A DNA stretch of 64,000 bases from Laterigemmans sp052161645. GTDB taxonomy: Bacteria; Planctomycetota; Planctomycetia; Pirellulales; Pirellulaceae. The first letter of the stretch is position 1. Each line of letters opens with the position of its first letter. Below, piece by piece: positions 16,844-26,177 of this stretch. The stretch lies in NCBI GenBank assembly GCA_052161645.1, contig CP197414.1. The stretch is one strand, 5' to 3'. The position numbers and the translations under genes are program-made. Below the pieces are notes generated by a model that worked only from the letters and a program-made list of their open reading frames with translations, did no database searches and was not told where the DNA came from.

Positions 16844-17878
16844 TTACCCCGTCTTGTATATCGGATTGCCGGGGGCGAGGCTAGCTTTTCTCGGGAAAAT
16901 TTGTTGGGATCCCTGCATTTGTCGCGATCCGGGCAGATAGCTGGTGCCAAAATTTTCCAGTAACCAGGGTAGCAGGGCGAACAGCAAGCCGCCAAGTCCG
17001 ATAGCCAGCAGGGCATATTCGCGGCGGCTCCAAGGTTCTCGCTGGTTGGACTCGCCGCGGGCCACGATGCTGGCAATCACAGAGCTCGGCAAATGGGCCT
17101 TGTTCCCGTCGTGGTAGGTGCCCCGCAGGCGAGTCGCCAATTGTCGTAGCGTAAACACATCCTGCTTGGACTGCTTGCCGGCAATGAACGAACCTTGTTG
17201 CGGGTCACCGACACCGACGACCAAGACGCTGCCGATGGAGGCTGGCATCGTCGGCATGCCTTGCGGCGGAACGGTATCACCATCGGTCAAAAGAATCAGA
17301 CTGGTGCTGGCCGGATTCCAAGGTTTGGCGATCTCTGCGGCTTGGCGTAGCCCATCGAGCAACCGCGTATTCCCCGAATCGAACGCTTGATAAAGGGGCA
17401 GATCGCCCAGCACGGCATCGACCACGTCGAGATCTTTGGAATCGACAACAACGGGTTTTGCCCCATTATAAACCGCCACGATGGAGACCAAATATTGTTC
17501 GGCCGGGACGCGTTCAAAGAAGGATCGCATCAGATCACGGGCTCGCCCTTTGCGAGTTTGTTTGCTAGTCGGGCCGGCGTCTTCCAACCGCATACTGGGG
17601 GAAACATCGAGCACGACCAGCAGCCGTTGCTCTTTGCCCGGCTGCACTTGGCCGGCTGGCAAATACGACTTGGGTTTTACAATCAGCAACGTCGAAAAGC
17701 CCCAAGCCAGGGCCGTAATCGCCAGCACGCGTGCAAACGGAGCGACCGAAGCCAACAGCGAGGGTCGACGCCCAGGGCCAAAAGCCAACGGGGCCAAGTT
17801 GGCGACGCGTCGTCGATGCAGCCACTCGGCGATTAACACTACCAAGAAAACACCCCCGGCGACCAATTCCGCTACCAT
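16844..17878 (-). CDS. VWA domain-containing membrane protein (BatB-like)
   Basis: 344 residues. Two N-terminal transmembrane helices (about 4-20 and 48-68), a von Willebrand A domain with the metal site DVSPSM at residues 91-96 and later TDGDT, and a C-terminal helix (YALLAIGLGGLLFALLPWLL, about 288-308). This helix-helix-VWA-helix layout is that of BatA/BatB proteins of the aerotolerance (Bat) operon. The start overlaps the end of the preceding VWA gene by 7 bases, so the two are translationally coupled. Together they probably form a membrane complex assembled or remodelled by the MoxR ATPase encoded upstream. Confidence 0.9.
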   Translation of the reverse strand: MVAELVAGGVFLVVLIAEWLHRRRVANLAPLAFGPGRRPSLLASVAPFARVLAITALAWGFSTLLIVKPKSYLPAGQVQPGKEQRLLVVLDVSPSMRLEDAGPTSKQTRKGRARDLMRSFFERVPAEQYLVSIVAVYNGAKPVVVDSKDLDVVDAVLGDLPLYQAFDSGNTRLLDGLRQAAEIAKPWNPASTSLILLTDGDTVPPQGMPTMPASIGSVLVVGVGDPQQGSFIAGKQSKQDVFTLRQLATRLRGTYHDGNKAHLPSSVIASIVARGESNQREPWSRREYALLAIGLGGLLFALLPWLLENFGTSYLPGSRQMQGSQQIFPRKASLAPGNPIYKTG

Positions 17879-18801
17879 GGTGTGTACCTCAGCCCGAACA
17901 AGCTCACCACGGCCAAGCCGAGCAACGACAAGCCGGCGATCGCCGGCGGCAAAAAGAAGTCGTGTGATTCCGCGGCAACTTTTTCCAAACGCGTTTTCTG
18001 CATCCCGTCAATCCGCTTGAAAACCCCCGCCAACGCTTCGGTGTCACCGGGCTGGAAAACTTCGCCGTCGGTCAGGTAAGCCAAGTTGACGATTTGATCG
18101 GGCACATCACCATCGGCCACGTGAATGTCGTACAAGACAATCCCGTCGGCCTTCAGCTGGGCGGCGATCTCGGCATCGCGTCCGCTGGACAGATCAGCGC
18201 TGGCTCCATCGGAAACCAACACGATCATGCGGTCACCTTGCTCGCGTTCGATCAAAGTTTGCCGGCAATCTTCCAAGGCGCGACCGATTTGCGTCCCGCC
18301 ACCGAGCCCGGCGGGCAACGGCCGCCGCGGGTCCATGAATGGCAACGCATACTCAAAGGCCGATGTGTCGGTCGTCAAGGGGACCCACTGCAGGGCGATG
18401 TCACTGAAGAAAGTCAGTCCGAAAGCGTCTCCCTGGCGATCGTTAACAAAGTCGCTAATCGCTTGCATCGAGGCTTCGTAGCGAGTCTGTTCACCGAAGC
18501 TGGCCGTCATGCTGCCCGAGATGTCGACGCAAAATTCAATGTTCGTCAAAGCGCGTTTGGTCCGCGGTTGACCAACCTCTTGTGGCCCGGCCAGCAGCAC
18601 GATGACAACCGCCAGCACCAGCCCGGGCAACATCTCAAACCAACCGATTACGCGTCGCCAACCGTCGCCGCTCGGTTGATCGCCATGATCGAGCGGGATC
18701 GCCACTTCGCGACCTTGCCGCCGCCACAAGTGCGCGATCAGGGCGGCGGGGATCAGCAGCAACAATAACACGAACGGATAAGTAAAACTCCAACCACTCA
18801 T
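17872..18801 (-). CDS. VWA domain-containing membrane protein (BatA-like)
   Basis: 309 residues from the ATG at 18801, which has a GGAGG site a few bases upstream and overlaps the preceding stop codon (ATGA). The longer frame to 18993 lies in the previous gene and is rejected. Two N-terminal helices (about 8-25 and 57-72), VWA domain with MIDAS motif DISGSM at residues 93-98 and VSDGAS further on, then a C-terminal helix (FFLPPAIAGLSLLGLAVVSLF). Canonical BatA architecture. Expected to act at the cytoplasmic membrane with the VWA domain exposed to the periplasm; the partner is the next VWA protein. Confidence 0.92.
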   Translation of the reverse strand: MSGWSFTYPFVLLLLLIPAALIAHLWRRQGREVAIPLDHGDQPSGDGWRRVIGWFEMLPGLVLAVVIVLLAGPQEVGQPRTKRALTNIEFCVDISGSMTASFGEQTRYEASMQAISDFVNDRQGDAFGLTFFSDIALQWVPLTTDTSAFEYALPFMDPRRPLPAGLGGGTQIGRALEDCRQTLIEREQGDRMIVLVSDGASADLSSGRDAEIAAQLKADGIVLYDIHVADGDVPDQIVNLAYLTDGEVFQPGDTEALAGVFKRIDGMQKTRLEKVAAESHDFFLPPAIAGLSLLGLAVVSLFGLRYTPW

Positions 18802-19715
18802 CCCTCCACCTCCGCCGCCGAGATCTGTTCGTAGGGAGCCAGCAAGCTCCGCATATCCACTGGCTGCTGCGGGTTGGGGCAATGCAACCATTGCTCGAGT
18901 TGCAACAGCAAGGGACCGGCTTGGGGATGCTGTTTCAGTTGTTGGAAAGCTTCGCCGGGTGGAAGTTTGGTGAGCTGTAAACGTTGCACCCACAGCGAAA
19001 TTAAATTGCGTTCCAGCTCCGCTTGCTGTCCGGCGGAAAGTTTTCCATCCCGCGCTTTCTCAATCAACGGACGAAGCCGATCTGCCACCGTCACAGGCTT
19101 TGCCAAAGCGACTTCGACAACAGGTTGACGGCGGCGACCACCAAAAATCAACGCTAGCAAACCCAGCACCCAAAGAATGATCCCCAGCAGAACCGCCAAG
19201 CGATAACCGCCCAGCTGAGGAAGCGTTCCCGGATCAACCTCATTCGGCACGATTTGCCCAGCCGTCAATGTCGCATCGACTTGCACCGGCAGCGACGGCA
19301 GTGGTTCGTCCAACGGTTCACCATCGACCGGCACCAGATAATTGGCCAAGTCATAGCGTCCCGCTTCCAAGGCGTAGAACTCCAAGTCATAACGATGGTC
19401 CGAACCGTGCTGGAAGACCTCGACGATCCGCAAGATTAACGGTTCGTGACGATCAGCCAGCGGCTTGACGGCCAGTTCCGCGCCGGGCAGCACGATTTGT
19501 TTCAGCTCCACAGGCAGCCCCACCGAGGTGATCGCCAACGGCTGGTCACCGGTTGGCGGTGGCGCATCGTCTGCCGCGGCGGCGGGCGTTTCGCTTGCTG
19601 AGTTAGAATCGGCCGTTAAAGTCGCGTGTTGCGGGCTGGCAAGTAGCAGCAAGACCGGCAACAAACAGGTCATAAAACGCGATGACAGCGGCAGCTTGAT
19701 GTCAGGAACGAGCAT
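18798..19715 (-). CDS. Exported protein with central transmembrane helix (BatD/DUF4381-like position)
   Basis: 305 residues, family not certain. Signal peptide (FMTCLLPVLLLLASP near residues 14-28), a beta-rich periplasmic domain to about residue 165, one transmembrane helix (YRLAVLLGIILWVLGLLALIFGG), then a cytosolic helical domain of about 110 residues. This is the topology of the DUF4381/BatD-like proteins found between DUF58 and the VWA genes in Bat-type operons. The stop overlaps the start of the BatA-like gene by ATGA and the start directly follows the DUF58 stop, so coupling in one operon is clear. Confidence 0.75.
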   Translation of the reverse strand: MLVPDIKLPLSSRFMTCLLPVLLLLASPQHATLTADSNSASETPAAAADDAPPPTGDQPLAITSVGLPVELKQIVLPGAELAVKPLADRHEPLILRIVEVFQHGSDHRYDLEFYALEAGRYDLANYLVPVDGEPLDEPLPSLPVQVDATLTAGQIVPNEVDPGTLPQLGGYRLAVLLGIILWVLGLLALIFGGRRRQPVVEVALAKPVTVADRLRPLIEKARDGKLSAGQQAELERNLISLWVQRLQLTKLPPGEAFQQLKQHPQAGPLLLQLEQWLHCPNPQQPVDMRSLLAPYEQISAAEVEG

Positions 19716-20603
19716 TTATCGGGCTCCTTTGCCGAGCAATCCGCGAGCGGCGAAAAATCGCCGTAGCCGGTGCGCAATCGGTTGGTCGGTCTCCAACAGC
19801 AAATGGTCGATGCCACCGCGCCTCAGCGAATTTCGCAACGCGTCGGGGTCGTTCCAGCGGGTGCGACCGTGGGCCACGAAACGCCGACCACTTTCCGCCT
19901 CGCGACCGCGAAAAAAACCGGTTTGGGGCAGACTTTGTTCGGCCGGGTCACGCAACTGAATCACGCAACAGTCGTGTTGTTGGCCCAACCGACGCACGAT
20001 CGGCAGAGCGGTGGGGTCATGCATGTCGCTGAGGATAATCATCAACACGCGGTTTGGCAGGCTGGGGCCTAGCTCGGCGAGTCGGTTGCCCAGACAGGTC
20101 GTTTCATCATGGCGGTAATTGCGGAGGCGATACAGCCACTGCAGCACACGGTCTTGAGCGAGCGTCGGTTGTAAATGCAGCGCCCGCTGACCGACGCCCA
20201 ACATGCCCACCGGGCTGATGCGATCGAGGCAAGCGAGTGCCAATCCTCCGGCAACCTGGACCGCCGTTTCGTACTTGCTCCGCGGCGTCGACGAAATCAC
20301 CATCGAGGCCGAGGTATCGATCACCAAATAGGCTGGCAACCGCTTGGGGGCTTCGTATTCTTTGACGAATAATTTTCCGGTCCGCGCTGTGACTCGCCAA
20401 TCAATCGACTTGATCGGGTCGCCCGCCGCATAGGGTCGCGACTGGACAAACTCCAACCCCGAGCCGAGAAAGGGCGAGCGATCGGTGCCGTAACTGAGGC
20501 TGTCAGCCAAGCGTCGCACGGCGATCAAGAACTTGCGCGCGTCGAGCGGTTGGCTCGGCGGCAAGCTGCCATGAAAACCGGCTGGAGGGGGAGTTTGTGG
20601 CAT
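19716..20603 (-). CDS. DUF58 domain-containing protein
   Basis: 295 residues, cytosolic, no membrane helix seen. The DUF58 signature is clear: SRPYAAGDPIKSIDWRVTAR (residues about 55-74) followed by KLFVKEYE, then a VWA-like core with DTSASM at residues 96-101. DUF58 proteins accompany MoxR ATPases and are thought to be their substrates or adaptors. The stop is immediately followed by the start of the BatD-like gene, and the start is 17 bases after the MoxR stop. Confidence 0.93.
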   Translation of the reverse strand: MPQTPPPAGFHGSLPPSQPLDARKFLIAVRRLADSLSYGTDRSPFLGSGLEFVQSRPYAAGDPIKSIDWRVTARTGKLFVKEYEAPKRLPAYLVIDTSASMVISSTPRSKYETAVQVAGGLALACLDRISPVGMLGVGQRALHLQPTLAQDRVLQWLYRLRNYRHDETTCLGNRLAELGPSLPNRVLMIILSDMHDPTALPIVRRLGQQHDCCVIQLRDPAEQSLPQTGFFRGREAESGRRFVAHGRTRWNDPDALRNSLRRGGIDHLLLETDQPIAHRLRRFFAARGLLGKGAR

Positions 20604-20620
20604 GCGAACAGTCCCGCGAG

Positions 20621-21742
20621 TTAACCAACTTGCGGTTGGCCGTTTTGGACCCCGCGATGATGCGAGGGTGCGCCGACGTCGGCCAAAATTTCTTGCAACA
20701 CTTGCGGGCCGGTTAGTCCATCGGCCAACGACTCATAGCTGAGCCGGATGCGGTGCAGGATGACATCCTCGGCCAGGGCGTAAAGGTCTTCGGGAACCAC
20801 GTAGTGGCGAGCTTGGATCAGTGCCCTGGCTCGCGCTGATTTGATCAAGGCGATGCCAGCTCGCGGGCTGCAACCGAAGTCCAAGCGTGGATCTTTACGC
20901 GTGCGGTTGACAATTTCCACGACGTGGTCGGTAAAGGCTTCGCTGACGTGAATCTGGCCAACCGCTTCCATTGCTCCGATCAAGTCCTCGGCCGTCCCCA
21001 CCGACTCTTGCTGCAACACATCAAACTCAGTTCGAGCCACAGCCCCGCCCCCTTCGCGGCGGACACCCAGGCGAGCATTCCGCAGCAACACTTCGCGTTC
21101 CTCGGCAGGCGTCGGATAGCCCAACCGATGACAGAGCATGAAACGGTCGAGCTGGGCTTCGGGCAATTCGAACGTGCCAGCCTGTTCCACTGGGTTCTGC
21201 GTGGCAATCACCAAGAACGGAGCTGGCAAAGTAAATGTTTGATTGCCGATCGTGACCTTGTGCTCCTGCATCGCTTCGAGCAGCGCGCTTTGCACTTTCG
21301 GAGCCGCCCGGTTGATCTCGTCGGCCAGCAGCAAGTTGGTGAAAATTGGACCTCGATGGATGCGAAACTCGTTCTTCTTTTGGTCCAGAATCTCGGACCC
21401 GACGATATCGGAGGGGAGCAAGTCGACGGTGAACTGGATGCGGCTGAAGTCCAAGTGAATGCTTCTAGCCATCGCCGAGACGAGCAATGTTTTGGCCAAC
21501 CCGGGCACGCCTTGCAGCAACACGTGGCCGCCGGTGAAGAGCGCGATCAACAACCGCTCGACAACCACATCTTGGCCGACGACGACTTGGCCGACACGGG
21601 CGCGAATCCGGGAAATGTAACCGTACAGGCTGGACCAATCGCGGTCGCTGGCAGGAGAGTTTTCGGCGGAGGAAGGTGCCTGATCAGCGGAGGATTGGCC
21701 GCTGCTGGAAACTTCGCTGGACGAGTCATTCGATTCAAACAT
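20621..21742 (-). CDS. MoxR family AAA+ ATPase
   Basis: 373 residues. After a Ser/Pro-rich N-terminus the AAA+ core shows Walker A GVPGLAKT (residues 78-85), Walker B LLLADEIN (137-144), sensor 1 ATQNP (180-184) and the MoxR stretch FELPEAQLDRF. MoxR ATPases act as chaperones for assembly of VWA-containing membrane complexes. It is the first gene of the minus-strand cluster MoxR, DUF58, BatD-like, BatA-like, BatB-like, TPR. A 311-bp divergent spacer (21743-22053) separates it from the zinc-ribbon gene and must hold promoters for both sides; I see no convincing consensus promoter there. Confidence 0.95.
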   Translation of the reverse strand: MFESNDSSSEVSSSGQSSADQAPSSAENSPASDRDWSSLYGYISRIRARVGQVVVGQDVVVERLLIALFTGGHVLLQGVPGLAKTLLVSAMARSIHLDFSRIQFTVDLLPSDIVGSEILDQKKNEFRIHRGPIFTNLLLADEINRAAPKVQSALLEAMQEHKVTIGNQTFTLPAPFLVIATQNPVEQAGTFELPEAQLDRFMLCHRLGYPTPAEEREVLLRNARLGVRREGGGAVARTEFDVLQQESVGTAEDLIGAMEAVGQIHVSEAFTDHVVEIVNRTRKDPRLDFGCSPRAGIALIKSARARALIQARHYVVPEDLYALAEDVILHRIRLSYESLADGLTGPQVLQEILADVGAPSHHRGVQNGQPQVG

Positions 21743-22053
21743 AGCTGTGGCAAACCCTCAGGTGGCAATCATATGCACATCCATGTGCCCGGGGCTGGGC
21801 CGTCTCAGACGATCCGCTCACTATAGCAAAGTTTCCCGCCAGCGTCGCTTTCCCCCCAAGCATGATTGCCCGCCGCCCGGTTGGCAAGCCACCGCTGTCA
21901 GGTTGCTGGCCGCTGCAGAGCTGGCCAACGCGAATGGTGTCATTGTCACCAAGGTGGGTTGACGCGAGGGCTTCAGCGTCGGAACTTAATAGATGAGTAT
22001 TGGTACGATCCGCGTGAGTCCGGTTTTTCCCCGTCCGCCCAATAAGCCCCCCT

Positions 22054-22788
22054 ATGTCCTCTGAATCAGCCACAACCGTCTCCATGGAATTGCTCCGCAC
22101 GCTGCATCGCATCCAGCGTCAGCGGAGCGATCTGAAGAGTCAGTTGGAGCGAGGACCGCGGCAAATCCAAGCGGGCGAGCGTTTATTTGCTCAGCATCGC
22201 GAAGCGGTCGAAGCGGCTGTGGGAAAACTTAAGAGCTCAAAACTGGCGGCGGACGAAAAACAATTGCAGTTAAAGTCGCGTGAAGACCGGATTTCGCAAC
22301 TGGAAGCCAAATTGAACACGGCAGCCAGCAATCGCGAGTACACGTTGTTGAAAGAGCAGATTGCGGCCGATCGCCAAGCCAACGATGTGCTCTCGGACGA
22401 AATCCTCGAGGCCCTGGAACGGATCGACGTGCTGGAAGCGGAGCGAGCGGAGTTGCAGCAGGATTTGCAGCAACGCGAGCAAGACCAAGCGGCGATGGTC
22501 GAGAAAGTCAACGCCAAGCTGGAAAAACTGGCTGTCGAGTTGGCACGCGTGGAGAGCGAACTGCTAGTAGCCGAAGAACAGATGCCAGCGAGTTTACTGG
22601 TCGATTACCGGCGAATTGTCGCCGCGCGGGGTGAAGAGGCGTTGGCTCCGGTCGAAGGCGAGAATTGCGGCGGCTGTTTCCAGACGCTGACTTCGCAAAT
22701 GATGAACCGGCTCTATCTAGGTCAAGCGGTTCGCTGTCCCTCCTGCGGCGCGATGATGTATCTCGCCGAGGATCGCACCGTTCGCTGA
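22054..22788 (+). CDS. Coiled-coil protein with C4-type zinc ribbon
   Basis: 244 residues. A long antiparallel coiled coil covers about residues 10-190 (repeated Leu/Glu/Lys/Gln heptads), followed by a zinc ribbon with two Cys pairs, CGGC and CPSC, near residues 207-233. This is the arrangement of the widespread C4 zinc-ribbon (zf-RING_7/CT398-like) proteins, which are thought to bind nucleic acid or act as chaperone-like factors; the precise role is unknown. It is 166 bases upstream of coaE, with a hairpin in between. Confidence 0.88.
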   Translation: MSSESATTVSMELLRTLHRIQRQRSDLKSQLERGPRQIQAGERLFAQHREAVEAAVGKLKSSKLAADEKQLQLKSREDRISQLEAKLNTAASNREYTLLKEQIAADRQANDVLSDEILEALERIDVLEAERAELQQDLQQREQDQAAMVEKVNAKLEKLAVELARVESELLVAEEQMPASLLVDYRRIVAARGEEALAPVEGENCGGCFQTLTSQMMNRLYLGQAVRCPSCGAMMYLAEDRTVR

Positions 22789-22826
22789 GCCTGCTCGCTG
22801 AACGGGCAAATTTTGCTCGTTTTACA

Positions 22827-22851
22827 ACCCCGTTTCCGGCGGCGACGGGGT
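22827..22851 (+). terminator. Hairpin after the zinc-ribbon gene
   Basis: ACCCCGT / ACGGGGT (7 bp) with an 11-base loop that includes an inner CCG/CGG pair, 38 bases after the stop. No T-run, so its role as a terminator is tentative. Confidence 0.35.
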
Positions 22852-22954
22852 CAGAATCGAGAAACTTAAGAAAATTGAAAAACTTTTCTGCGGGCGCCGC
22901 GGGGCGTGTGAGCTGCCAAATCTGGGTTTAATCCCTGGTATATATTGGGACAGC

Positions 22955-23695
22955 ATGAGTCGCTCTGCGATGGTCATCATCGGGATTGTGGGATCGCCAG
23001 CGGGCGGAAAATCGACCGTTGGCCGCCGTCTACGGGAACTTGGCGCAACGTGGGTGAACGCCGACCAACTGGCCCACAAGTGCCTGCGGTGGGCACCGTT
23101 GATCTCCCAATTGGTCAGCATGTTTGGCGAGGAAATACTGATGGCAAGCGGTCATATTGACCGCCGAGCTTTGGCCCAGCATGTGTTCGGGGATGACGCC
23201 GCGAGCCAGGAACGATTAGACTATTTGGAGTCTGTCATTCACCCCTATGCGCGGCATTTGGCGTTGCGACGCTTGTCGCGGGCTGCTGGCTGGGGGATTC
23301 CGGTGGGAGTGCTGGACGCCCCTTTATTGCTGGAAGCAGATTGGGGCGTACTCTGCGACCAAATTTGGTGCGTTGACGCTCCTGAAACGCTTCGTCGTCA
23401 ATGGATCGGACGGCGCGGTTGGTCTCCAGCCGAACTACAGCGGCGTGAGCGACGTCAGTTACCCATCTCGGAAAAACGCAGGCTAGCGACGCAAATTATT
23501 GAAAACCAAGGAAGTTTGGAGACGCTCCTGCTGCAGGTTGACCAGTTATACCACTCGTTGACGGCCCGCCTGCACGCGAACGCTTCCGAACTCGATACTG
23601 CTGGTCCTAATCACTGTTTACAGTATTTGCGTTTTTCCCAATCATTACCCTCCACATTGCCATCCTCGGGCCGTCCCCGTCCCACTCTTTTCTAA
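22955..23695 (+). CDS. coaE: Dephospho-CoA kinase
   Basis: Phosphorylates dephospho-CoA at the 3'-hydroxyl of the ribose, the last step of coenzyme A synthesis. The P-loop GSPAGGKST lies at residues 13-21, followed by the family's NADQLAHK (substrate-binding Asp), LDYLESVIHP and VGVLDAPLLLEADW. After about residue 205 there is a tail of roughly 35 residues with no family counterpart (ends PSTLPSSGRPRPTLF). It precedes rho by 40 bases on the same strand, so both may be co-transcribed. Confidence 0.93.
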   Translation: MSRSAMVIIGIVGSPAGGKSTVGRRLRELGATWVNADQLAHKCLRWAPLISQLVSMFGEEILMASGHIDRRALAQHVFGDDAASQERLDYLESVIHPYARHLALRRLSRAAGWGIPVGVLDAPLLLEADWGVLCDQIWCVDAPETLRRQWIGRRGWSPAELQRRERRQLPISEKRRLATQIIENQGSLETLLLQVDQLYHSLTARLHANASELDTAGPNHCLQYLRFSQSLPSTLPSSGRPRPTLF

Positions 23696-23734
23696 TCTTT
23701 CGAATCAACGCGTTGTCAGCAACGCAGTGCAATC

Positions 23735-25213
23735 ATGCAGAATCCACGCCCCGGCAGGCCTCGGAATGACCGCCCCCGCCGTCGTAATGAGTCGCCCCGC
23801 GACAAGCCGCGTCACCCGGACGCCGACGTCGACCAACGCATTCGCGAGCTCGATGCGGAACGCGATCCGCTGTCGTTGCCCGAGGAGATCGTTGACGAGG
23901 CCAACCGCTCCGGCCGTGACGTGGGGATTCCTCAACAGGTCAATCAAACTTTGACGGTAAACCTGTCGGACTTGCAGAATATGTCTCACGACGAATTGCT
24001 GGCCATGGCCGCCGTCGACGGGCTGCAAGGAGCTGAGGAGCTGCAGAAACAGGAGCTGATTTTCCGCATCTTGAAGGAGCGAATGAAGGCGAACGGCTTG
24101 ATGTACGGGGAGGGGACCCTGGAGATTTTGCCCGACGGTTTCGGTTTCCTCCGCAGCCCCGAGCATCACTACATCAGCTGTCCCGACGATATTTACGTTT
24201 CGCCCAGTCAAATCCGCCGCTTCGGGCTGCAAACGGGCAGCACGGTGGCTGGGCAGATCCGTCCCCCCAAGGAAAACGAACGCTATTTCGCGCTGCTGCG
24301 CGTGGAGGCGGTCAATCGCCAAGACCCTTCGCAGCGACCGCGGCGAGCCGCTTTCGAGAATTTGACTCCGCTGCACCCCGATCGACGGATCATCATGGAG
24401 CACGAGTCGGGCGATTTAAGCACCCGCGTCATCGATTTGATCGCCCCCATCGGCTTTGGCCAACGGGGCTTGATCGTCAGCCCTCCACGGGCTGGAAAAA
24501 CGGTGATCATGCAGAAAATGGCCCGCGCCGTGCTGAAAAATTACCCGGCCGCTTACGTCATCATGCTGTTGATCGACGAGCGACCCGAAGAAGTCACCGA
24601 CATGGAGCGGGAAGTCAAAGGTGTCAACTGCGAGGTAATCAGCAGCACATTCGACGAGCCACCGGCGCGACACATTCAAGTTGCCCAGATGGTTATCGAA
24701 AAAGCGAAAAGAATGGTGGAATACGGCGTTGACGTAGTGATCTTCCTCGATTCCATTACTCGACTCGGTCGCGCCCACAATTCAGAAGCAGGCGGGACGG
24801 GAAAATTAATGTCCGGTGGACTCGACGCTGGCGCGTTGCAAAAACCGAAAGCGCTGTTTGGGTCGGCTCGTAAAGTCGAAGAGGGTGGTTCGCTGACGAT
24901 TATCGCAACCGCCCTAGTCGAAACTGGCAGCCGAATGGATGATGTGATCTTCGAGGAGTTCAAGGGAACCGGAAATTTAGAGCTGGTTCTAGATCGAGGA
25001 ATCGTCGAACGCCGCATTTTCCCAGCGATCGACATGCACCGCAGCGGCACCCGCCGTGAGGAAATGTTGATGGATCCGGAAGAGCACCGCCGAGTCTCGC
25101 TGCTCCGAAGAGCACTTTCTCAGCAGTCTCCGGCAGATGCCATGGACACGCTGACCCAACGGTTACGACAGACTCAAAATAACGCCGAATTTCTGCTTAG
25201 CATCAAGGAATAG
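23735..25213 (+). CDS. rho: Transcription termination factor Rho
   Basis: 492-residue hexameric RNA helicase that ends transcription. Order: a basic Arg/Pro/Asp-rich N-terminal extension (about residues 1-70), Rho N-terminal helical domain (LSDLQNMSHDELLAMAA), cold-shock-like RNA-binding domain (LPDGFGFLRS at about 132-141), then the RecA-like ATPase with P-loop SPPRAGKT (249-256), LLIDERPEEV (Walker B region), FLDSITRLGRA and the Q-loop/R-loop region SGGLDAGALQKPK. All key residues appear present. ribH follows after 6 bases. Confidence 0.97.
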   Translation: MQNPRPGRPRNDRPRRRNESPRDKPRHPDADVDQRIRELDAERDPLSLPEEIVDEANRSGRDVGIPQQVNQTLTVNLSDLQNMSHDELLAMAAVDGLQGAEELQKQELIFRILKERMKANGLMYGEGTLEILPDGFGFLRSPEHHYISCPDDIYVSPSQIRRFGLQTGSTVAGQIRPPKENERYFALLRVEAVNRQDPSQRPRRAAFENLTPLHPDRRIIMEHESGDLSTRVIDLIAPIGFGQRGLIVSPPRAGKTVIMQKMARAVLKNYPAAYVIMLLIDERPEEVTDMEREVKGVNCEVISSTFDEPPARHIQVAQMVIEKAKRMVEYGVDVVIFLDSITRLGRAHNSEAGGTGKLMSGGLDAGALQKPKALFGSARKVEEGGSLTIIATALVETGSRMDDVIFEEFKGTGNLELVLDRGIVERRIFPAIDMHRSGTRREEMLMDPEEHRRVSLLRRALSQQSPADAMDTLTQRLRQTQNNAEFLLSIKE

Positions 25214-25219
25214 TTTCTC

Positions 25220-25732
25220 GTGACCATCGAAATTAATGGAATCGACGGCGATTTGCCGGACGCTTACATCGCGATTGTGGTTTCCCGTTACAACCAATCG
25301 ATCACCGACAATTTGTTGGCCGGTGCTTTGGAGACGTTGAAGGGAGCCGGAATCGACGAGGAGCGGATTGTGGTCGCTCAAGTCGCTGGGGCTTGGGAAT
25401 TGGTGCTGCCGGCGCTGAATTTTGCCATCAGCCCGCCGATCGCCGGAGTGCTCGTGCTGGGGGCCGTGATTCGCGGCGAAACCACGCACGACCAACACAT
25501 CAACCGAGCGGTAACCACGGCGCTGATGAATGCCAGCGTCGATTCTGACAAACCAATTGCCCTTGGGTTGCTGACTTGCGAGAACGTCGAGCAGGCGGTC
25601 CAGCGGAGCGGCGGCAGCGTCGGCAACAAAGGTGTGGAAGCGGCAACTGCCTTGCTCGACGCCATCCGACTCGCCGAGAAAATGGCTCAGATGCTGAGCG
25701 AAGATGATGGCTCGGAAGAGGCCACGGGGTAA
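25220..25732 (+). CDS. ribH: 6,7-dimethyl-8-ribityllumazine synthase
   Basis: Condenses 5-amino-6-ribitylaminouracil with dihydroxybutanone phosphate in riboflavin synthesis. 170 residues from a GTG start with an AAGGA stretch about 10 bases upstream, inside the last codons of rho. The family motifs are visible: SRYNQSIT near the N-terminus, VAGAWELVLPA, and GAVIRGETTHD with the catalytic His at residue 90. The C-terminus is slightly extended and acidic. The nusB start follows within a few bases, so rho, ribH and nusB are tightly packed; ribH next to nusB is a common bacterial arrangement. Confidence 0.95.
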   Translation: MTIEINGIDGDLPDAYIAIVVSRYNQSITDNLLAGALETLKGAGIDEERIVVAQVAGAWELVLPALNFAISPPIAGVLVLGAVIRGETTHDQHINRAVTTALMNASVDSDKPIALGLLTCENVEQAVQRSGGSVGNKGVEAATALLDAIRLAEKMAQMLSEDDGSEEATG

Positions 25733-25739
25733 GCAGGCA

Positions 25740-26159
25740 ATGGCGACGCGTCGACGTGCACGCGAGATCGTGCTGCAAATGTTATACGAAGCCGACCTGA
25801 ACCCAGGTCGAGCCGAAGCGGACACTTACGACTTTATCATCCGCCGCATGCGGGGGCGTAAAGCACTCGCGAGCTTTGCTGAGAAATTGCTCCGGGGCAC
25901 CTTGCTGCACCAAGCGGAAATCGATCGTGAATTATCGCGATTGGCTGCCAATTGGTCGCTCTCTCGCATGGCCGTGACCGATCGCAATATTCTCCGCTTG
26001 GGTGCTTACGAGATCACGGTGGCCGGGACGCCTGGGCGAGTGGCAATCAACGAAGCGGTTGATTTGGCCCGTCGTTACGGCGACAAAAACAGCCCCCGAT
26101 TCGTTAACGGCATCCTCGACAAACTGCTGCACACCACCGCGTCATCCTCATCCTCATAA
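25740..26159 (+). CDS. nusB: Transcription antitermination factor NusB
   Basis: About 139 residues. RNA-binding partner of NusE in rRNA antitermination. The helical NusB pattern is clear: ARRIVLQMLYE-like opening (RAREIVLQMLYEADL), then NWSLSRMAVTDRNILRLGAYEI and the conserved VAINEAVDLARRYGDKNSPRFVNGILDKL. The ATG at 25740 starts just before the family's first helix; an ATG at 25704 would extend the protein by 12 basic residues and overlap ribH by 29 bases, and cannot be excluded. The end is a Ser-rich tail. Confidence 0.93.
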   Translation: MATRRRAREIVLQMLYEADLNPGRAEADTYDFIIRRMRGRKALASFAEKLLRGTLLHQAEIDRELSRLAANWSLSRMAVTDRNILRLGAYEITVAGTPGRVAINEAVDLARRYGDKNSPRFVNGILDKLLHTTASSSSS

Positions 26160-26176
26160 CCGTTACTTCACGGTTA
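26157..26176 (+). terminator. Hairpin overlapping the nusB stop codon
   Basis: Perfect 7-bp stem TAACCGT / ACGGTTA with a 6-base loop, beginning at the TAA stop of nusB. No T-run follows; a MITE-like element starts right after it. Confidence 0.35.
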
Positions 26177-26177
26177 G

